Program-made: the position numbers and the translations under genes
Part shown: piece by piece, positions 37,092-45,605 of the stretch
How the letters are laid out: each line of letters opens with the position of its first letter
How positions within the stretch are numbered: the stretch's first letter is position 1
Assembly (NCBI GenBank): GCA_963797115.1
Contig: CAWCOH010000001.1
Span: 2,356,001 to 2,420,000, forward strand
DNA: 64,000 bases
Direction of reading: 5' to 3'
From: AP-15 sp963797115
GTDB taxonomy: Bacteria > Pseudomonadota > Alphaproteobacteria > ATCC43930 > CGMCC-115725
The notes under the pieces: generated by a model
Seen by the model: the letters and a program-made list of their open reading frames with translations, nothing else
Database searches by the model: none
What the model was told of the DNA's origin: nothing

Positions 37092-37534
37092 CCAGTCTAA
37101 CGCTCGTGCGCCGGATCAAAGCGCGGCCATCGATTGTCTTCGATGCGCTCACCACACCCGAAGGCATCGCCAGCTGGTGGGGCCCCGACGACGGCCCCGT
37201 GCTTGTGGCGGAAACCGACCCGCAAGTCGGCGGCCGCTTCCGGGTACGCTTCCGCATGCTCGATGGAAGCGAGCATGAGAGCAGCGGCGAATATCTCGAA
37301 GTCGTGAAGCCCGAGCGGCTGAGCATGAGTTGGCGCTGGACGGGCGGCGCCGAAGATCCCGGCGAGTCGCTTGTCGAGATCAGGCTTCGCGGAGTTGCCG
37401 ACGGGACCGAACTCACATTGACACATTCGCGCCTGCACGACGAGGAGAGCCGCCGCGGCCACCAGGAAGGCTGGACCGGGGCGCTCGACAAGCTGGAACG
37501 CCATTTTCTTGCAATCGAACAGAGCTCTCCGTGA
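37088..37534 (+). CDS. SRPBCC (AHSA1-like) domain protein
   Basis: ATG 37088 overlaps the ArsR stop by 4 bp. The 148-residue protein starts LVRRIKARPSIVFDALTTPE, has GPDDGPVLVAETDPQVGGRF and ends HQEGWTGALDKLERHF. This is the START-like Activator-of-Hsp90 homologue fold, with a hydrophobic ligand pocket. ArsR-SRPBCC pairs are widespread. The ligand is unknown. Confidence 0.9.
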   Translation: MTSLTLVRRIKARPSIVFDALTTPEGIASWWGPDDGPVLVAETDPQVGGRFRVRFRMLDGSEHESSGEYLEVVKPERLSMSWRWTGGAEDPGESLVEIRLRGVADGTELTLTHSRLHDEESRRGHQEGWTGALDKLERHFLAIEQSSP

Positions 37535-37642
37535 CCAAGCAGCCGCCGCAAAGCCGAACGTTGCGACAGCCATCGGATCGCTGGAACGAAGGTGTCGATG
37601 AGCTTCAGCCTGCGCCACGAAAATCGCCAAGGAGCATACCGC

Positions 37643-38287
37643 ATGATCACAATCTCTGCTTTCAAATGGGTTCCGGAGTTTGCCCAGGGCCAAGTGCGCG
37701 ATCTGCGCGCGCGCTGGGCGCTGGAGGAAGCCGGTCTGCCCTACAAGACCCGCCTGCTCGAAATGGGTGATCAGGATAAACCGGACTATCGCGCACTGCA
37801 GCCCTTCGGGCAGGTGCCGATCCTTGAGGAAGACGGCCTCGTGCTCTTCGAATCGGGAGCCATTGTGCTGCATATCGGCGAACGGAGCGAGATGCTCCTG
37901 CCGAAGGACGCGGGCGGCCGCGCACGCACGATGCAGTGGCTAATCGCGGCGCTCAATTCCATCGAGCCGTTTGTTATGAACGTCGCCCTGATCGATCTCT
38001 TTTACGCGAAGGAGGAATGGGCCAAGCTGCGCCGCCCTGGGGCGGTGGAGTTTGTGCAGAAGCGCCTGTCCGCGCTCTCCAAGTCGCTGGGCGACAAACC
38101 CTACCTCGATGGCGACCGGTTCACTGCGGGCGATTTGATGATGGCGACCGTGCTGCGAATCCTGAAGCACACCGACATCGTCACAAGCGAGAAGCGCCTG
38201 GCCGCCTATGTCGAACGCTGCACCGTGCGGCCTGCCTTCAAGCGAGCGTTCGATGCGCAGATTGGGGATTTCAGGAGGGCTGCATAG
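37643..38287 (+). CDS. Glutathione S-transferase family protein
   Basis: ATG 37643 with AAGGAG nine bases upstream gives 214 residues. The N-terminal thioredoxin-fold domain has RARWALEEAGLPYKTRLLEM and the glutathione-binding PFGQVPILEEDGLVLFESGA. The C-terminal helical domain ends SLGDKPYLDGDRFTAGDLMM and AFKRAFDAQIGDF. It is third in the ArsR operon and is consistent with detoxification. Substrate unknown. Confidence 0.92.
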   Translation: MITISAFKWVPEFAQGQVRDLRARWALEEAGLPYKTRLLEMGDQDKPDYRALQPFGQVPILEEDGLVLFESGAIVLHIGERSEMLLPKDAGGRARTMQWLIAALNSIEPFVMNVALIDLFYAKEEWAKLRRPGAVEFVQKRLSALSKSLGDKPYLDGDRFTAGDLMMATVLRILKHTDIVTSEKRLAAYVERCTVRPAFKRAFDAQIGDFRRAA

Positions 38288-38358
38288 CCTGATCGGGCCA
38301 CTATCGTTATCCAGCGGCCGTGGGGGTGTGAATATTTTCCAAAGCGAAAGGCCAAGCA

Positions 38359-38832
38359 ATGTCCAAGAACACAATTTGCCTGTGGTACGACAAGGACGCC
38401 GAGGCTGCTGCCCGCTTCTATGCTGCAACCTTTCCCGACAGCGCGGTCCGTGCCGTGCACCATGCGCCCAGCGACTATCCCGGCGGAAAGGAGGGCCACG
38501 TGCTGACGGTGGAATTCACAGTCCTCGGCATACCCTGTCTCGGCCTCAACGGCGGTCCCGTGTTCAAGCATAACGAAGCCTTCTCGTTCCAGATAGCGAC
38601 CGAAGATCAGGAAGAGACGGACCGCTACTGGAACGCAATCGTCGGCAATGGCGGGCAGGAGAGCCAGTGCGGGTGGTGCAAAGACAGGTGGGGAATTTCC
38701 TGGCAGATCACGCCGCGCGCGCTGACCGACGCGCTTGCGGCTGGCGGCGATGAAGCAAAGCGCGCTTTCGATAGGATGATGGGAATGAAGAAAATCGACG
38801 TCGCCGCGATCGAGGCGGCGCGGCGCGGCTGA
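38359..38832 (+). CDS. VOC-family protein, PhnB/3-demethylubiquinone-methyltransferase-like
   Basis: The 157-residue protein begins NTICLWYDKDAEAAARFYAA TFPDSAV and has GIPCLGLNGGPVFKHNEAFS and GWCKDRWGISWQITPRALTD. These are the signature strands of the PhnB-type vicinal-oxygen-chelate family. Despite the old family name no methyltransferase domain is present. It closes the ArsR-SRPBCC-GST-VOC operon, with a 71-bp gap after the GST gene. Confidence 0.9.
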   Translation: MSKNTICLWYDKDAEAAARFYAATFPDSAVRAVHHAPSDYPGGKEGHVLTVEFTVLGIPCLGLNGGPVFKHNEAFSFQIATEDQEETDRYWNAIVGNGGQESQCGWCKDRWGISWQITPRALTDALAAGGDEAKRAFDRMMGMKKIDVAAIEAARRG

Positions 38833-38859
38833 AGGGCTGGACTCGTGCCGGCCGGTCTC

Positions 38860-39140
38860 TTGCTCCTGGGTCCCCGCTTTCCGAGGCTGTCAGGAAATCG
38901 GCAGCCCTCTCCAATCGTCGCCCCCGCGGAAAGCGGGGGCCCAGCGCTTGCCCCTGGCATGAACAGGGGGCAAGTGACTGAAACCCCTGGGTTCTCGCTT
39001 TTCGCGGGAACGACGAAACGAGAGATCTGCGGGGCGCCGGCGGATTTCCTGACAGCCTCTTTTCGCGGGGACGACGGATATGGCTGTCTGCAGGATTCGC
39101 TGGCAGCCTCTTTTCGCGGGAATGGGCGGATAACTCCTGA
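38860..39140. repeat. Cluster of REP-like hairpins
   Basis: Several related pieces occur: TGGGTCCCCGCTTTCCGAGG at 38869, CGCCCCCGCGGAAAGCGGGG at about 38930, and GGTTCTCGCTTTTCGCGGGA at about 38990. CAGCCTCTTTTCGCGGG occurs twice (about 39053 and 39102). The elements carry the usual G/C stems with a GAAA loop. They fill the 440-bp gap after the VOC gene, where I see no gene. Confidence 0.75.
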
Positions 39141-39274
39141 TACTGGGGGAGCAGAACTCACCGCCGGCGTTCCTGACTTCCGCACTGACAACCCGATAAT
39201 TGCCATATTCCTATAATACAGAAATTGGCATCGGCGCCCGGGGCAGGTGCGGGATTGTTATGTAGGAGTTGGCG

Positions 39275-39742
39275 ATGCCTGATCTCGACCTGATAAAACA
39301 GGAGAAACAGGAGGTGCGGGACCGGCGCGGCCGGTTCGCCAGGGGGCGGTCGGGCAATCCCGCCGGCCGGCCGCGCGGCTGCCGCGACCACATCAACCGC
39401 GCAGCTCGGCTATTGCTCGCCGGCGAGGGCGAGGCGCTGACCCGCAAAGCCGTCGAATTGGCGCTCGCCGGCGACCCGACGGCACTGCGGTTGTGCCTCG
39501 AACGCATCGTCGGGCCGTATCGCGAACGCGCGGTCGAATTCATGATGCCGCCGATCCGCAACGCCGCCGACCTCGCGGGTGCGATGGCTGCGGTCGCCGA
39601 CGCGGCGGCACAAGGTGCCGTGACCCCGCGCGAAGCAACGCAGCTGGGTCAGGTGTTCGAAGCCTATGTCCGCGCGGTCGAAGCGACCGAGTTCGAGCGG
39701 CGCCTGCGGGTGCTGGAGGCGGCCGATGTCCCGTCCCCTTGA
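39275..39742 (+). CDS. DUF5681-type protein
   Basis: ATG 39275 has TAGGAG six bases upstream, and a TTG two codons earlier is less likely. The 155-residue protein starts MPDLDLIKQEKQEVRDRRGR and has FARGRSGNPAGRPRGCRDHI, the basic GNPxGRP motif of DUF5681. AVELALAGDPTALRLCLERI follows. The domain is frequent near phage-like and mobile DNA and in stand-alone genes, with no known activity. It overlaps the next gene by 17 bp. Confidence 0.8.
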   Translation: MPDLDLIKQEKQEVRDRRGRFARGRSGNPAGRPRGCRDHINRAARLLLAGEGEALTRKAVELALAGDPTALRLCLERIVGPYRERAVEFMMPPIRNAADLAGAMAAVADAAAQGAVTPREATQLGQVFEAYVRAVEATEFERRLRVLEAADVPSP

Positions 39743-40145
39743 CACCCGCCTCGACCGGGTCGAGGGGCGGAAGATGGCGGCTGATGCTGAGCCGGGCTCG
39801 GTCGCGGTCCGCCCCAAATTGCGCGCCGAGGTCGCGATGGGTGCGGTGATCCGCAGCGCGCTGGCGCGCGCCGGGGTCGACGCGGCGGATGCAACCCGCC
39901 TTTGTTTGGCCGACGAAGCTGCAGCACCGCCCCCGGCGGCAAATCCGGACACCGCGCAATCGCAGCGCGACGACGCGACGGGCGGACCGCCCTCCGACGC
40001 CCATGACAGCCCTCGGGCGGATGATTTCGAGTCCAAGATCCTGGCAATGGCGCGGCGCTTTGCCGGCGGTCAGCGGCCCGATTTCGCCAAATCATCTTTC
40101 GCCGAATTATTCGCCTGGTCGCTCGCCCAGCCGGCGGCGGAATGA
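39726..40145 (+). CDS. Hypothetical protein, second gene of the DUF5681 pair
   Basis: ATG 39726 lies inside the 3' end of the DUF5681 gene. The 139-residue protein starts MSRPLDTRLDRVEGRKMAAD and has helical parts (LRAEVAMGAVIRSALARAGV), a disordered Pro/Asp/Gly linker and the end FAKSSFAELFAWSLAQPAAE. I recognise no family. The overlap suggests translational coupling and joint function. Confidence 0.6.
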   Translation: MSRPLDTRLDRVEGRKMAADAEPGSVAVRPKLRAEVAMGAVIRSALARAGVDAADATRLCLADEAAAPPPAANPDTAQSQRDDATGGPPSDAHDSPRADDFESKILAMARRFAGGQRPDFAKSSFAELFAWSLAQPAAE

Positions 40146-40291
40146 CCTGCCGTTTTCTGGCACCCCTTCCGCAGTACCGCCTTCGAACGGCGCCGTGCCC
40201 CGGCCTGCTTACGCCCTCTCCCGAGTTCGAAGCGAAGCTTACGGCGCTCCGAGCGAGCATCGGCAGTCGCGGAATGGCCGCGGCTGAAGGG

Positions 40292-41071
40292 TCAGACTCC
40301 GTAACGTTGGCGCCAGGCGAGCCCGGCCATGGTGTCGCCAAGAGGGTTGTATTCGCAGCCGACCCAACCGGCGTAGCCGAGTTCGTCGATGCGCCGGAAG
40401 ACGTAGTCCCAGCCGATCTCGCCGGTGCCGGGCTCGTGGCGGCCGGGCACGTCGGCGAGCTGCATGTGGTCAATGACCGGCATCAGCGTCTCGATGCGCC
40501 GGGTGACATCTCCTTGGGCGGTCTGGCAGTGGTAGACGTCGAACTGCAGTCCGAGACGGTCGCGGCCGATCGCCGCGACGATCGCGGCACCCTGCTCCTG
40601 GGTGCGCAACAGATAACCCGGCGCGTCGCGCGGGTTGAGCGGCTCGATGACGAGCCGGATGCCGGCGGCAGACGCCTTCTCCGCCGCCCACGCGAGGTTG
40701 GCCGCGTAGAGTGCCGCGGCGGTGTCCCAGGCGACATCCTGCGGCGGGACGCCGGCCATCACGTGCACGAGCCGGCAGTCGAGCGCCACAGCATAATCGA
40801 GCGCCCGGTCGGCCCCGTCGCGGAACGCGGCCTCCCGTCCGGGCAGGCAGGCCATGCCGCGCTCGCCCGCCGCCCGGTCGCCCGCCGGGCTGTTGATCAG
40901 CACCTGAGTGAGCCCGGCGGCCTTCAGTCGGGCGCGCAGCTCGGGTGCTGGGTGGTCGTAGGGTGAGCCATATTCGACCCCGGTAAAGCCGGCCCGTGCT
41001 GCGGCGTCGAAGCGTTCGAGAAACGGCACTTCACCGAACAGGAAGCCGAGATTGGCGCAGAAACGCGGCAT
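40292..41071 (-). CDS. hyi: Hydroxypyruvate isomerase-like sugar-phosphate isomerase/epimerase
   Basis: ATG 41071 (AAGGAG eight bases upstream) gives 259 residues. This Xyl-isomerase-like TIM barrel has MPRFCANLGFLFGEVPFLER, RLVIEPLNPRDAPGYLLRTQ (metal-binding Glu), LGLQFDVYHCQTAQGDV (Asp and His) and ADVPGRHEPGTGEIGWDYVF (His). The sequence matches the Hyi branch, which interconverts hydroxypyruvate and tartronate semialdehyde. The longer reading from 41509 runs through the hairpin repeat and is rejected. Confidence 0.9.
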   Translation of the reverse strand: MPRFCANLGFLFGEVPFLERFDAAARAGFTGVEYGSPYDHPAPELRARLKAAGLTQVLINSPAGDRAAGERGMACLPGREAAFRDGADRALDYAVALDCRLVHVMAGVPPQDVAWDTAAALYAANLAWAAEKASAAGIRLVIEPLNPRDAPGYLLRTQEQGAAIVAAIGRDRLGLQFDVYHCQTAQGDVTRRIETLMPVIDHMQLADVPGRHEPGTGEIGWDYVFRRIDELGYAGWVGCEYNPLGDTMAGLAWRQRYGV

Positions 41072-41207
41072 CGCGCTGCTCCTTTCCATGGGTGACAGAT
41101 CACTATATCCGGCGCCATCTACCCGGCAAACCACCGCTCCGAAGCCCGAGGTACTTCCCGCTTGCTCAGGCGTAAGGAAATGCTGTTCATAGCTGCCGAC
41201 CCTTTTC

Positions 41208-41329
41208 GTCATTCCGGGATGGCCGCCAGGCCAGGCCCGGAACCCATGAACACCCGCTATTTCGAAGCTGTCGTAGGTCGGTGTTCTTGGGTTCCGGGCT
41301 CTCGGGCTGCGCCCGCGCCCCGGAATGAC
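41208..41329. repeat. Long imperfect inverted repeat (BIME-like)
   Basis: CCCGGAACCCATGAACAC (41236-41253) pairs with GTGTTCTTGGGTTCCGGG (41281-41298) with one mismatch. The outer arms GTCATTCCGGG (41208) and CCCCGGAATGAC (41318) also pair. The element sits between the divergently transcribed hyi and HAD genes. It is a two-sided REP-type repeat. Confidence 0.85.
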
Positions 41330-41358
41330 AGTGACGAATGATGGACTGAAGGCGCCCG

Positions 41359-42024
41359 GTGTCCGATCTCGTGATTTTCGATTGCGACGGTGTGCTGGTC
41401 GACAGCGAGCTGATCTTCGCACGGGTGCTCGGCGAGTGCCTGGTCGAGGCGGATTTTCCTGCGACAGTCGAGGAGGCGTTAGCGCTCGGCTTTGGCAAGA
41501 ACCGCGCAACCCTGTGTGCCGCCATCGAGAGCCGGTTCGGGCGTCCGCTGTCGGACGAGTTCTTCGAGACGATGCGGTCGCGCACGGCCCTGGTGTTGGA
41601 GCGCGAGCTGCAGCCGATCGCCGGCGTCGAGGAATTGCTGAACACGCTGCCCCGGCCGCGTTGCGTCGCCTCGAACGGGCATCTCGATCGGGTCCGCGAG
41701 AGGCTGGCGCTGACCGGTCTGCTGCGCTTTTTCGACCCGCATGTGTTCAGTGCCATCCAGGTTGCGGCCGGCAAGCCCGCCCCCGACCTCTTCCTGTTTG
41801 CTGCGGGGCGACTCGGCGCCGGGCCCGCCGACTGCATCGTGGTCGAGGACAGCGTCGCCGGCGTCGAGGCGGCGATGGCAGCCCAAATGTCGGTTGTCGG
41901 GTTCTGCGGCGGCAGCCACTGCCCGGATGGTCACGCCGATCGATTGAGCGCGGCCGGATGCTCGCGCGTCTTCGCTCGGATGACGGATCTGGCCGCCTAC
42001 CTTCGCGGGGAGCCATGCGGATAA
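41359..42024 (+). CDS. HAD-superfamily phosphatase
   Basis: The 221-residue protein starts from GTG. Motif I is IFDCDGVLVDSELIF, motif II VASNGH, motif III AAGKPAPDLFLFAAG and motif IV IVVEDSVAGVEAAMAA. The cap helices are of the phosphoglycolate/beta-phosphoglucomutase type. It likely removes phosphate from a small sugar or acid phosphate. It overlaps the next gene by 10 bp. Confidence 0.9.
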   Translation: MSDLVIFDCDGVLVDSELIFARVLGECLVEADFPATVEEALALGFGKNRATLCAAIESRFGRPLSDEFFETMRSRTALVLERELQPIAGVEELLNTLPRPRCVASNGHLDRVRERLALTGLLRFFDPHVFSAIQVAAGKPAPDLFLFAAGRLGAGPADCIVVEDSVAGVEAAMAAQMSVVGFCGGSHCPDGHADRLSAAGCSRVFARMTDLAAYLRGEPCG

Positions 42025-42833
42025 TCCAGATCTCCGACACGCATCTAAGCCCTGGCAAGGCGCATTTTATCGACAACTGGCGGCCGCTCGCCGACTGGAT
42101 TGCCGAGCAGCGCCCCGACCTCGTCATCCATAGCGGCGACGTCACCGTGGACGGCGTCGAGGTCGAGGCCGACTTGCGCTATGCCGCCCGGCTGATGGCC
42201 GGTCTGGGGGTGCGGTTTCGCGCGGTCCCCGGCAACCACGATGTCGGCGATGCCGGCCACCGTTATCAGCCAATCAACGACGAGCGGCTGCGGCGCTGGC
42301 GCACTCATTTCGGCCCAGACCGGTGGATCGAGGATGTCGAGAACTATCGCCTGATCGGGCTCGACGCATTGCTGCTGGGCAGCGGCGAGCCCGAAGAGGC
42401 GGCGCAGGCCCGCTGGCTCGAGACCGTGATGAACGACGCCGGCGAACGGCAGATCGCCTGGTTTCTCCACCGCCCGCTGTTTCTCCACAGCCCGGACGAG
42501 GGCGATACCGGGTATTGGTCGGTCAAGCCGCAACCGCGCTTTCGGCTGATCGAGCTGGCCCGCTGGCACCGCGTCGCCCTCGTCGCCAGCGGCCACCTGC
42601 ACAAAGCCTATGATTTCCTCAACGAGGGCACCCGTTACATCTGGGCCCCTGCCTCGAGCTTTCTCGTCGGGAAAATGGCGCCGCCGATGCCGGGGGAAAA
42701 GCGGCTGGGGGCGGTCGTTTACGAGATCGACGGCGGAACGCTCAAAGCCGAGATCGTCGAGGTTCCCGGCCTTGCCCCACATTGGATCGACGATGTGGTC
42801 GGGGAGGTCTATCCCTGCCGGCCGGGCAGCTAA
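42015..42833 (+). CDS. Calcineurin-like metallophosphoesterase (CpdA-like)
   Basis: ATG 42015 lies inside the HAD gene end. The 272-residue protein has the whole metal-site order: IIQISDTHLS, DLVIHSGDVTVDG, VPGNHDVGD, then FLHRPLFLHS and ALVASGHLHKAYD. This resembles 3',5'-cyclic nucleotide phosphodiesterase CpdA and related esterases. The true substrate is open. HAD and metallophosphoesterase together suggest a coupled two-phosphatase unit. Confidence 0.9.
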   Translation: MRIIQISDTHLSPGKAHFIDNWRPLADWIAEQRPDLVIHSGDVTVDGVEVEADLRYAARLMAGLGVRFRAVPGNHDVGDAGHRYQPINDERLRRWRTHFGPDRWIEDVENYRLIGLDALLLGSGEPEEAAQARWLETVMNDAGERQIAWFLHRPLFLHSPDEGDTGYWSVKPQPRFRLIELARWHRVALVASGHLHKAYDFLNEGTRYIWAPASSFLVGKMAPPMPGEKRLGAVVYEIDGGTLKAEIVEVPGLAPHWIDDVVGEVYPCRPGS

Positions 42834-43384
42834 GTTGTCCCACCTTTGGGGTTGCGCAGGCGGTAGAGGACGTGGCGTTTGAGCAGGCCTTCGGACAGGC
42901 GCGGATGGTCGAAATCATCTTCGGCTGAGCGGGTCATGCCGAGGCGTTCCATGACCCGGCGCGAGCGCTGATTGGCGGGAACCGTCAGGGCGACGATTTC
43001 GGCTAGACCAAGCTGCTCAAATCCGTAATCGAGCGCGACCCGGGCCGCTTCGGTGGCATAACCTCGCCCCCAATAGGCTTGCGCGAGCCGCCAGGCGACC
43101 TCGACGGCCGGGGTGAAGTGCGCCTGGGCCGGGGTGAAGTGCGCCTGGTAAGAGACGGTTTCGAGACCGACCACCCCGATGAATGCCGGCTCTCCCGGGA
43201 TTTCGACGACCCATTGCCCGAAGCCGTGCTCCTGCCAGTGAGCGCGCTTTCGAGCGACCCAGCCCGGTAACGGCAAGAGATACTCCATGACGGCGGGATC
43301 GGCGGACATTTCGGCGAAGGCCGCAATGTCCGCGTCGCGCCACGGGCGGAGCAACAGGCGGGACGTCCGCAGCGCTGTGACCAC
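42830..43384 (-). CDS. GNAT-family N-acetyltransferase (RimJ-like)
   Basis: GTG 43384 gives 184 residues beginning TALRTSRLLLRPWRDADIAA. It has the acetyl-CoA loop AQAYWGRGYATEAARVALDY and the late LTVPANQRSRRVMERLGMTR, as in RimJ/RimL-type enzymes. A 21-bp perfect tandem duplication gives QAHFTPAQAHFTPA in the middle. It follows the DUF6489 gene almost without gap. Confidence 0.88.
   Translation of the reverse strand: MVTALRTSRLLLRPWRDADIAAFAEMSADPAVMEYLLPLPGWVARKRAHWQEHGFGQWVVEIPGEPAFIGVVGLETVSYQAHFTPAQAHFTPAVEVAWRLAQAYWGRGYATEAARVALDYGFEQLGLAEIVALTVPANQRSRRVMERLGMTRSAEDDFDHPRLSEGLLKRHVLYRLRNPKGGTT
43107..43148. repeat. 21-bp in-frame tandem duplication inside the GNAT gene
   Basis: GCCGGGGTGAAGTGCGCCTG plus G occurs twice in direct succession (43107-43127, 43128-43148). 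On the minus strand each unit encodes QAHFTPA. The duplication adds seven residues before the substrate strand and looks recent because the copies are identical. Confidence 0.95.
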
Positions 43385-43386
43385 GG

Positions 43387-43635
43387 CTATTTCTTCGTGC
43401 CGCCGGCGCCGCCACTCATCCGCGCAAAGAACATTTCCTGCAGCTGCTCGAACCCTTTTAGGGTTGTCGGCAGCCAGGTCTTCAGCATTGCCTCGGGGTC
43501 CATCGCCTTGATGTTCGAGCGCAGCCGCTCCTGGACTTCTTTGAGCAGCTCCTCCTGCAGCGGCTTGACTTCCGGCAGCCCGAAAAACTGCCGCACCTCC
43601 TCCGGCGTACAATCGATGTCCAGCTTGATCTTCAT
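43387..43635 (-). CDS. Small DUF6489-type protein
   Basis: The 82-residue protein MKIKLDIDCTPEEVRQFFGL then PEVKPLQEELLKEVQERLRS and TTLKGFEQLQEMFFARMSGG is a short amphipathic-helix protein. It is conserved as a stand-alone gene in many alphaproteobacteria, from memory. The C-terminal helix resembles phasin-like or polymer-associated helices, but this is speculative. The GNAT start follows its stop by 2 bp. Confidence 0.8.
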   Translation of the reverse strand: MKIKLDIDCTPEEVRQFFGLPEVKPLQEELLKEVQERLRSNIKAMDPEAMLKTWLPTTLKGFEQLQEMFFARMSGGAGGTKK

Positions 43636-43715
43636 AGCGGCCGACCTCCCTCGGCGGTTAAGGATACCACGCTAACCTCTGGGGCGGGCGGGCGAACTCG
43701 TGTAGTGTTCCGGTC

Positions 43716-44621
43716 ATGGCTGTCGAGATTCCCTTTCGCCGCGAGTTCTCGTTCGAATACGGCCGGCTCGAGCCGGTCGCACCGGGGGTGCGGCGCATCG
43801 TTGCGCGCAACCCCAGCCCCTTCACTTTCCGGGGTACGGGAACCTATGTCATCGGCAGTGGCGAGGTCGCGGTGATCGACCCCGGCCCCGATCTCGCCGA
43901 GCATGTAGAGGCGTTGCTCGCCGGTCTCGCGGGCGAGCGGGTCACTCACATCCTGATCACCCACACCCATCGCGACCACTCGCCGGCGGCCGCGGCGCTC
44001 AAGGCGGCGACTGGTGCGGCGACCTGGGGTTTCGGCCCGCATGCCGGAGGCCAGCGCGGCGAGCCCGGGGTCGAGGAGGGTGGCGACTGGGACTTTGTTC
44101 CCGATTTGACGCTGGGCGACGGCGAACGGGTCCCCGGCAAGGGTTGGTCCTTCGAGGCGGTCCACACCCCGGGCCACACCTCGAACCATCTCTGCTTCGC
44201 ATTGCCCGACAGCGGCATCCTGTTCAGCGGCGACCACGTCATGGGGTGGTCGACGAGCGTCATCTCGCCGCCCGACGGCGACATGGCCGCCTACATGGCC
44301 TCGCTCGACAAATTGCTCGGCCGCAGCGACGCGGTCTATTGGCCGACCCACGGACCGGCGATCACCGAGCCGCAAACCCACGTCCGCGCCTTCATCGCCC
44401 ATCGCCGCGAACGCGAGACCGGCATTCTCGACTGCCTCTCCGAGGGCCTCGGGGATATCGACGCGATCGTCCAACGACTCTACGTCGGCTTGCAGCCGGG
44501 GTTGCGCCGCGCCGCGGGTCGGTCGGTCCATGCGCATCTGATCGATCTCGTCGGCCGCGGCATCGTTGAAAGCGACGGGCCGCCGGCCCTCGACAGCCGC
44601 TATCGGCGCGCCCGCTCCTAA
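43716..44621 (+). CDS. MBL-fold metallo-hydrolase (LACTB2-like)
   Basis: The 301-residue protein has the zinc-site motif LITHTHRDHSPAAAAL, followed by AVHTPGHTSNHLCFALPD, GDHVMGWSTSVISPP and YWPTHGPAITEP. A C-terminal winged-helix-like part (LDCLSEGLGDIDAIVQRLYV) matches the LACTB2/glyoxalase-II-like group, whose members act on RNA or thioesters. Cytoplasmic. It is followed 8 bp later by an alpha/beta hydrolase gene. Confidence 0.9.
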   Translation: MAVEIPFRREFSFEYGRLEPVAPGVRRIVARNPSPFTFRGTGTYVIGSGEVAVIDPGPDLAEHVEALLAGLAGERVTHILITHTHRDHSPAAAALKAATGAATWGFGPHAGGQRGEPGVEEGGDWDFVPDLTLGDGERVPGKGWSFEAVHTPGHTSNHLCFALPDSGILFSGDHVMGWSTSVISPPDGDMAAYMASLDKLLGRSDAVYWPTHGPAITEPQTHVRAFIAHRRERETGILDCLSEGLGDIDAIVQRLYVGLQPGLRRAAGRSVHAHLIDLVGRGIVESDGPPALDSRYRRARS

Positions 44622-44629
44622 CGACCCGA

Positions 44630-45454
44630 GTGACCGAAATGGCCATCCACACCGAGGACCTCGAATATTACCACCCTGCGGGCTCCGCACCGCTGCTCGC
44701 CCGTTATTATCGCCCGGAAGGACCTGGCCCCTTTCCCGCGGTGCTCGAGGTGCACGGCGGCGCGTGGACCTCGGGGGACCGGCTGAACAACGTCGCGATC
44801 GGCGAGTATCTCGCGGCTCACGGCGTCGTCGTGCTGTCGATCGATTTCCGCATGCCGCCGGCCGTGCGCTACCCCGAAACCGTCGCCGAGGTAAATGTCG
44901 GCATCCGTTTCCTGAAGGCCAACGCAGAACGGTTCTCGACGCGCGCCGATATTGTCGGCGGCCTCGGCACCTCGTCAGGCGGGCACTTGCTGCTGCTCAA
45001 CGCGCTGCGCCCGCGTGATGCGCGCTACGCCGCCTTGCCGCTCGCCGGGGTCGATGCCGGCTTGGCCTTCGCCGTCGTCTGCTGGCCGGTCGCCGATCCG
45101 CTGGCGCGCTATCAGGCCGTGCGGGAGCGCGGCAATGAGCGCCTAGCGGAAGCCCACCATCAGTTCTGGCCCTCCGAGGAGGCGATGGCCGAGGGCAGTC
45201 CCCAGCTGATCGTCGAGCGCGGCGAGCCGATCGAAAAACCACCGGCGCTGATCATGCAGGGCACCGCCGACGACAATCTGACCCCGGACATGGCGGCGAA
45301 CTTCGCCGACGCTTACACCCGGGCGGGCGGCTCGATTTCTTTCCACCGCTTCGAGGGGCAACCCCATGCTTTCATCGCGAGAGATCCCGCGGCCCCGGAT
45401 GCCGTGCGGGCGCTCAGCCTGATTGCGGACTTCATCCACCACCAAGCGGGCTGA
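44630..45454 (+). CDS. Alpha/beta hydrolase (esterase, BD-FAE type)
   Basis: The 274-residue protein (or from ATG 44639) has the oxyanion HGGAWTSGD and nucleophile Ser in GGLGTSSGGHLLLLNAL. The late Asp is in IMQGTADDNLTPDM and the His in FEGQPHAFIARDP. This is the hormone-sensitive-lipase/BD-FAE pattern. It is probably cotranscribed with the MBL gene. Substrate unknown. Confidence 0.9.
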   Translation: MTEMAIHTEDLEYYHPAGSAPLLARYYRPEGPGPFPAVLEVHGGAWTSGDRLNNVAIGEYLAAHGVVVLSIDFRMPPAVRYPETVAEVNVGIRFLKANAERFSTRADIVGGLGTSSGGHLLLLNALRPRDARYAALPLAGVDAGLAFAVVCWPVADPLARYQAVRERGNERLAEAHHQFWPSEEAMAEGSPQLIVERGEPIEKPPALIMQGTADDNLTPDMAANFADAYTRAGGSISFHRFEGQPHAFIARDPAAPDAVRALSLIADFIHHQAG

Positions 45455-45605
45455 GATCGGGTTATCACGGCCGTCATCGAGTTAATTCGGAAAGCCTACC
45501 CCTCAGGTGAGGGCCAACAGTTCAGACTCCGTTCTGTCGGAAGGGGTTTGCACCCCAATTCGCTGGAACTGTGATCGTAATGGACGAGGGCAGAGTTTTG
45601 CCACG

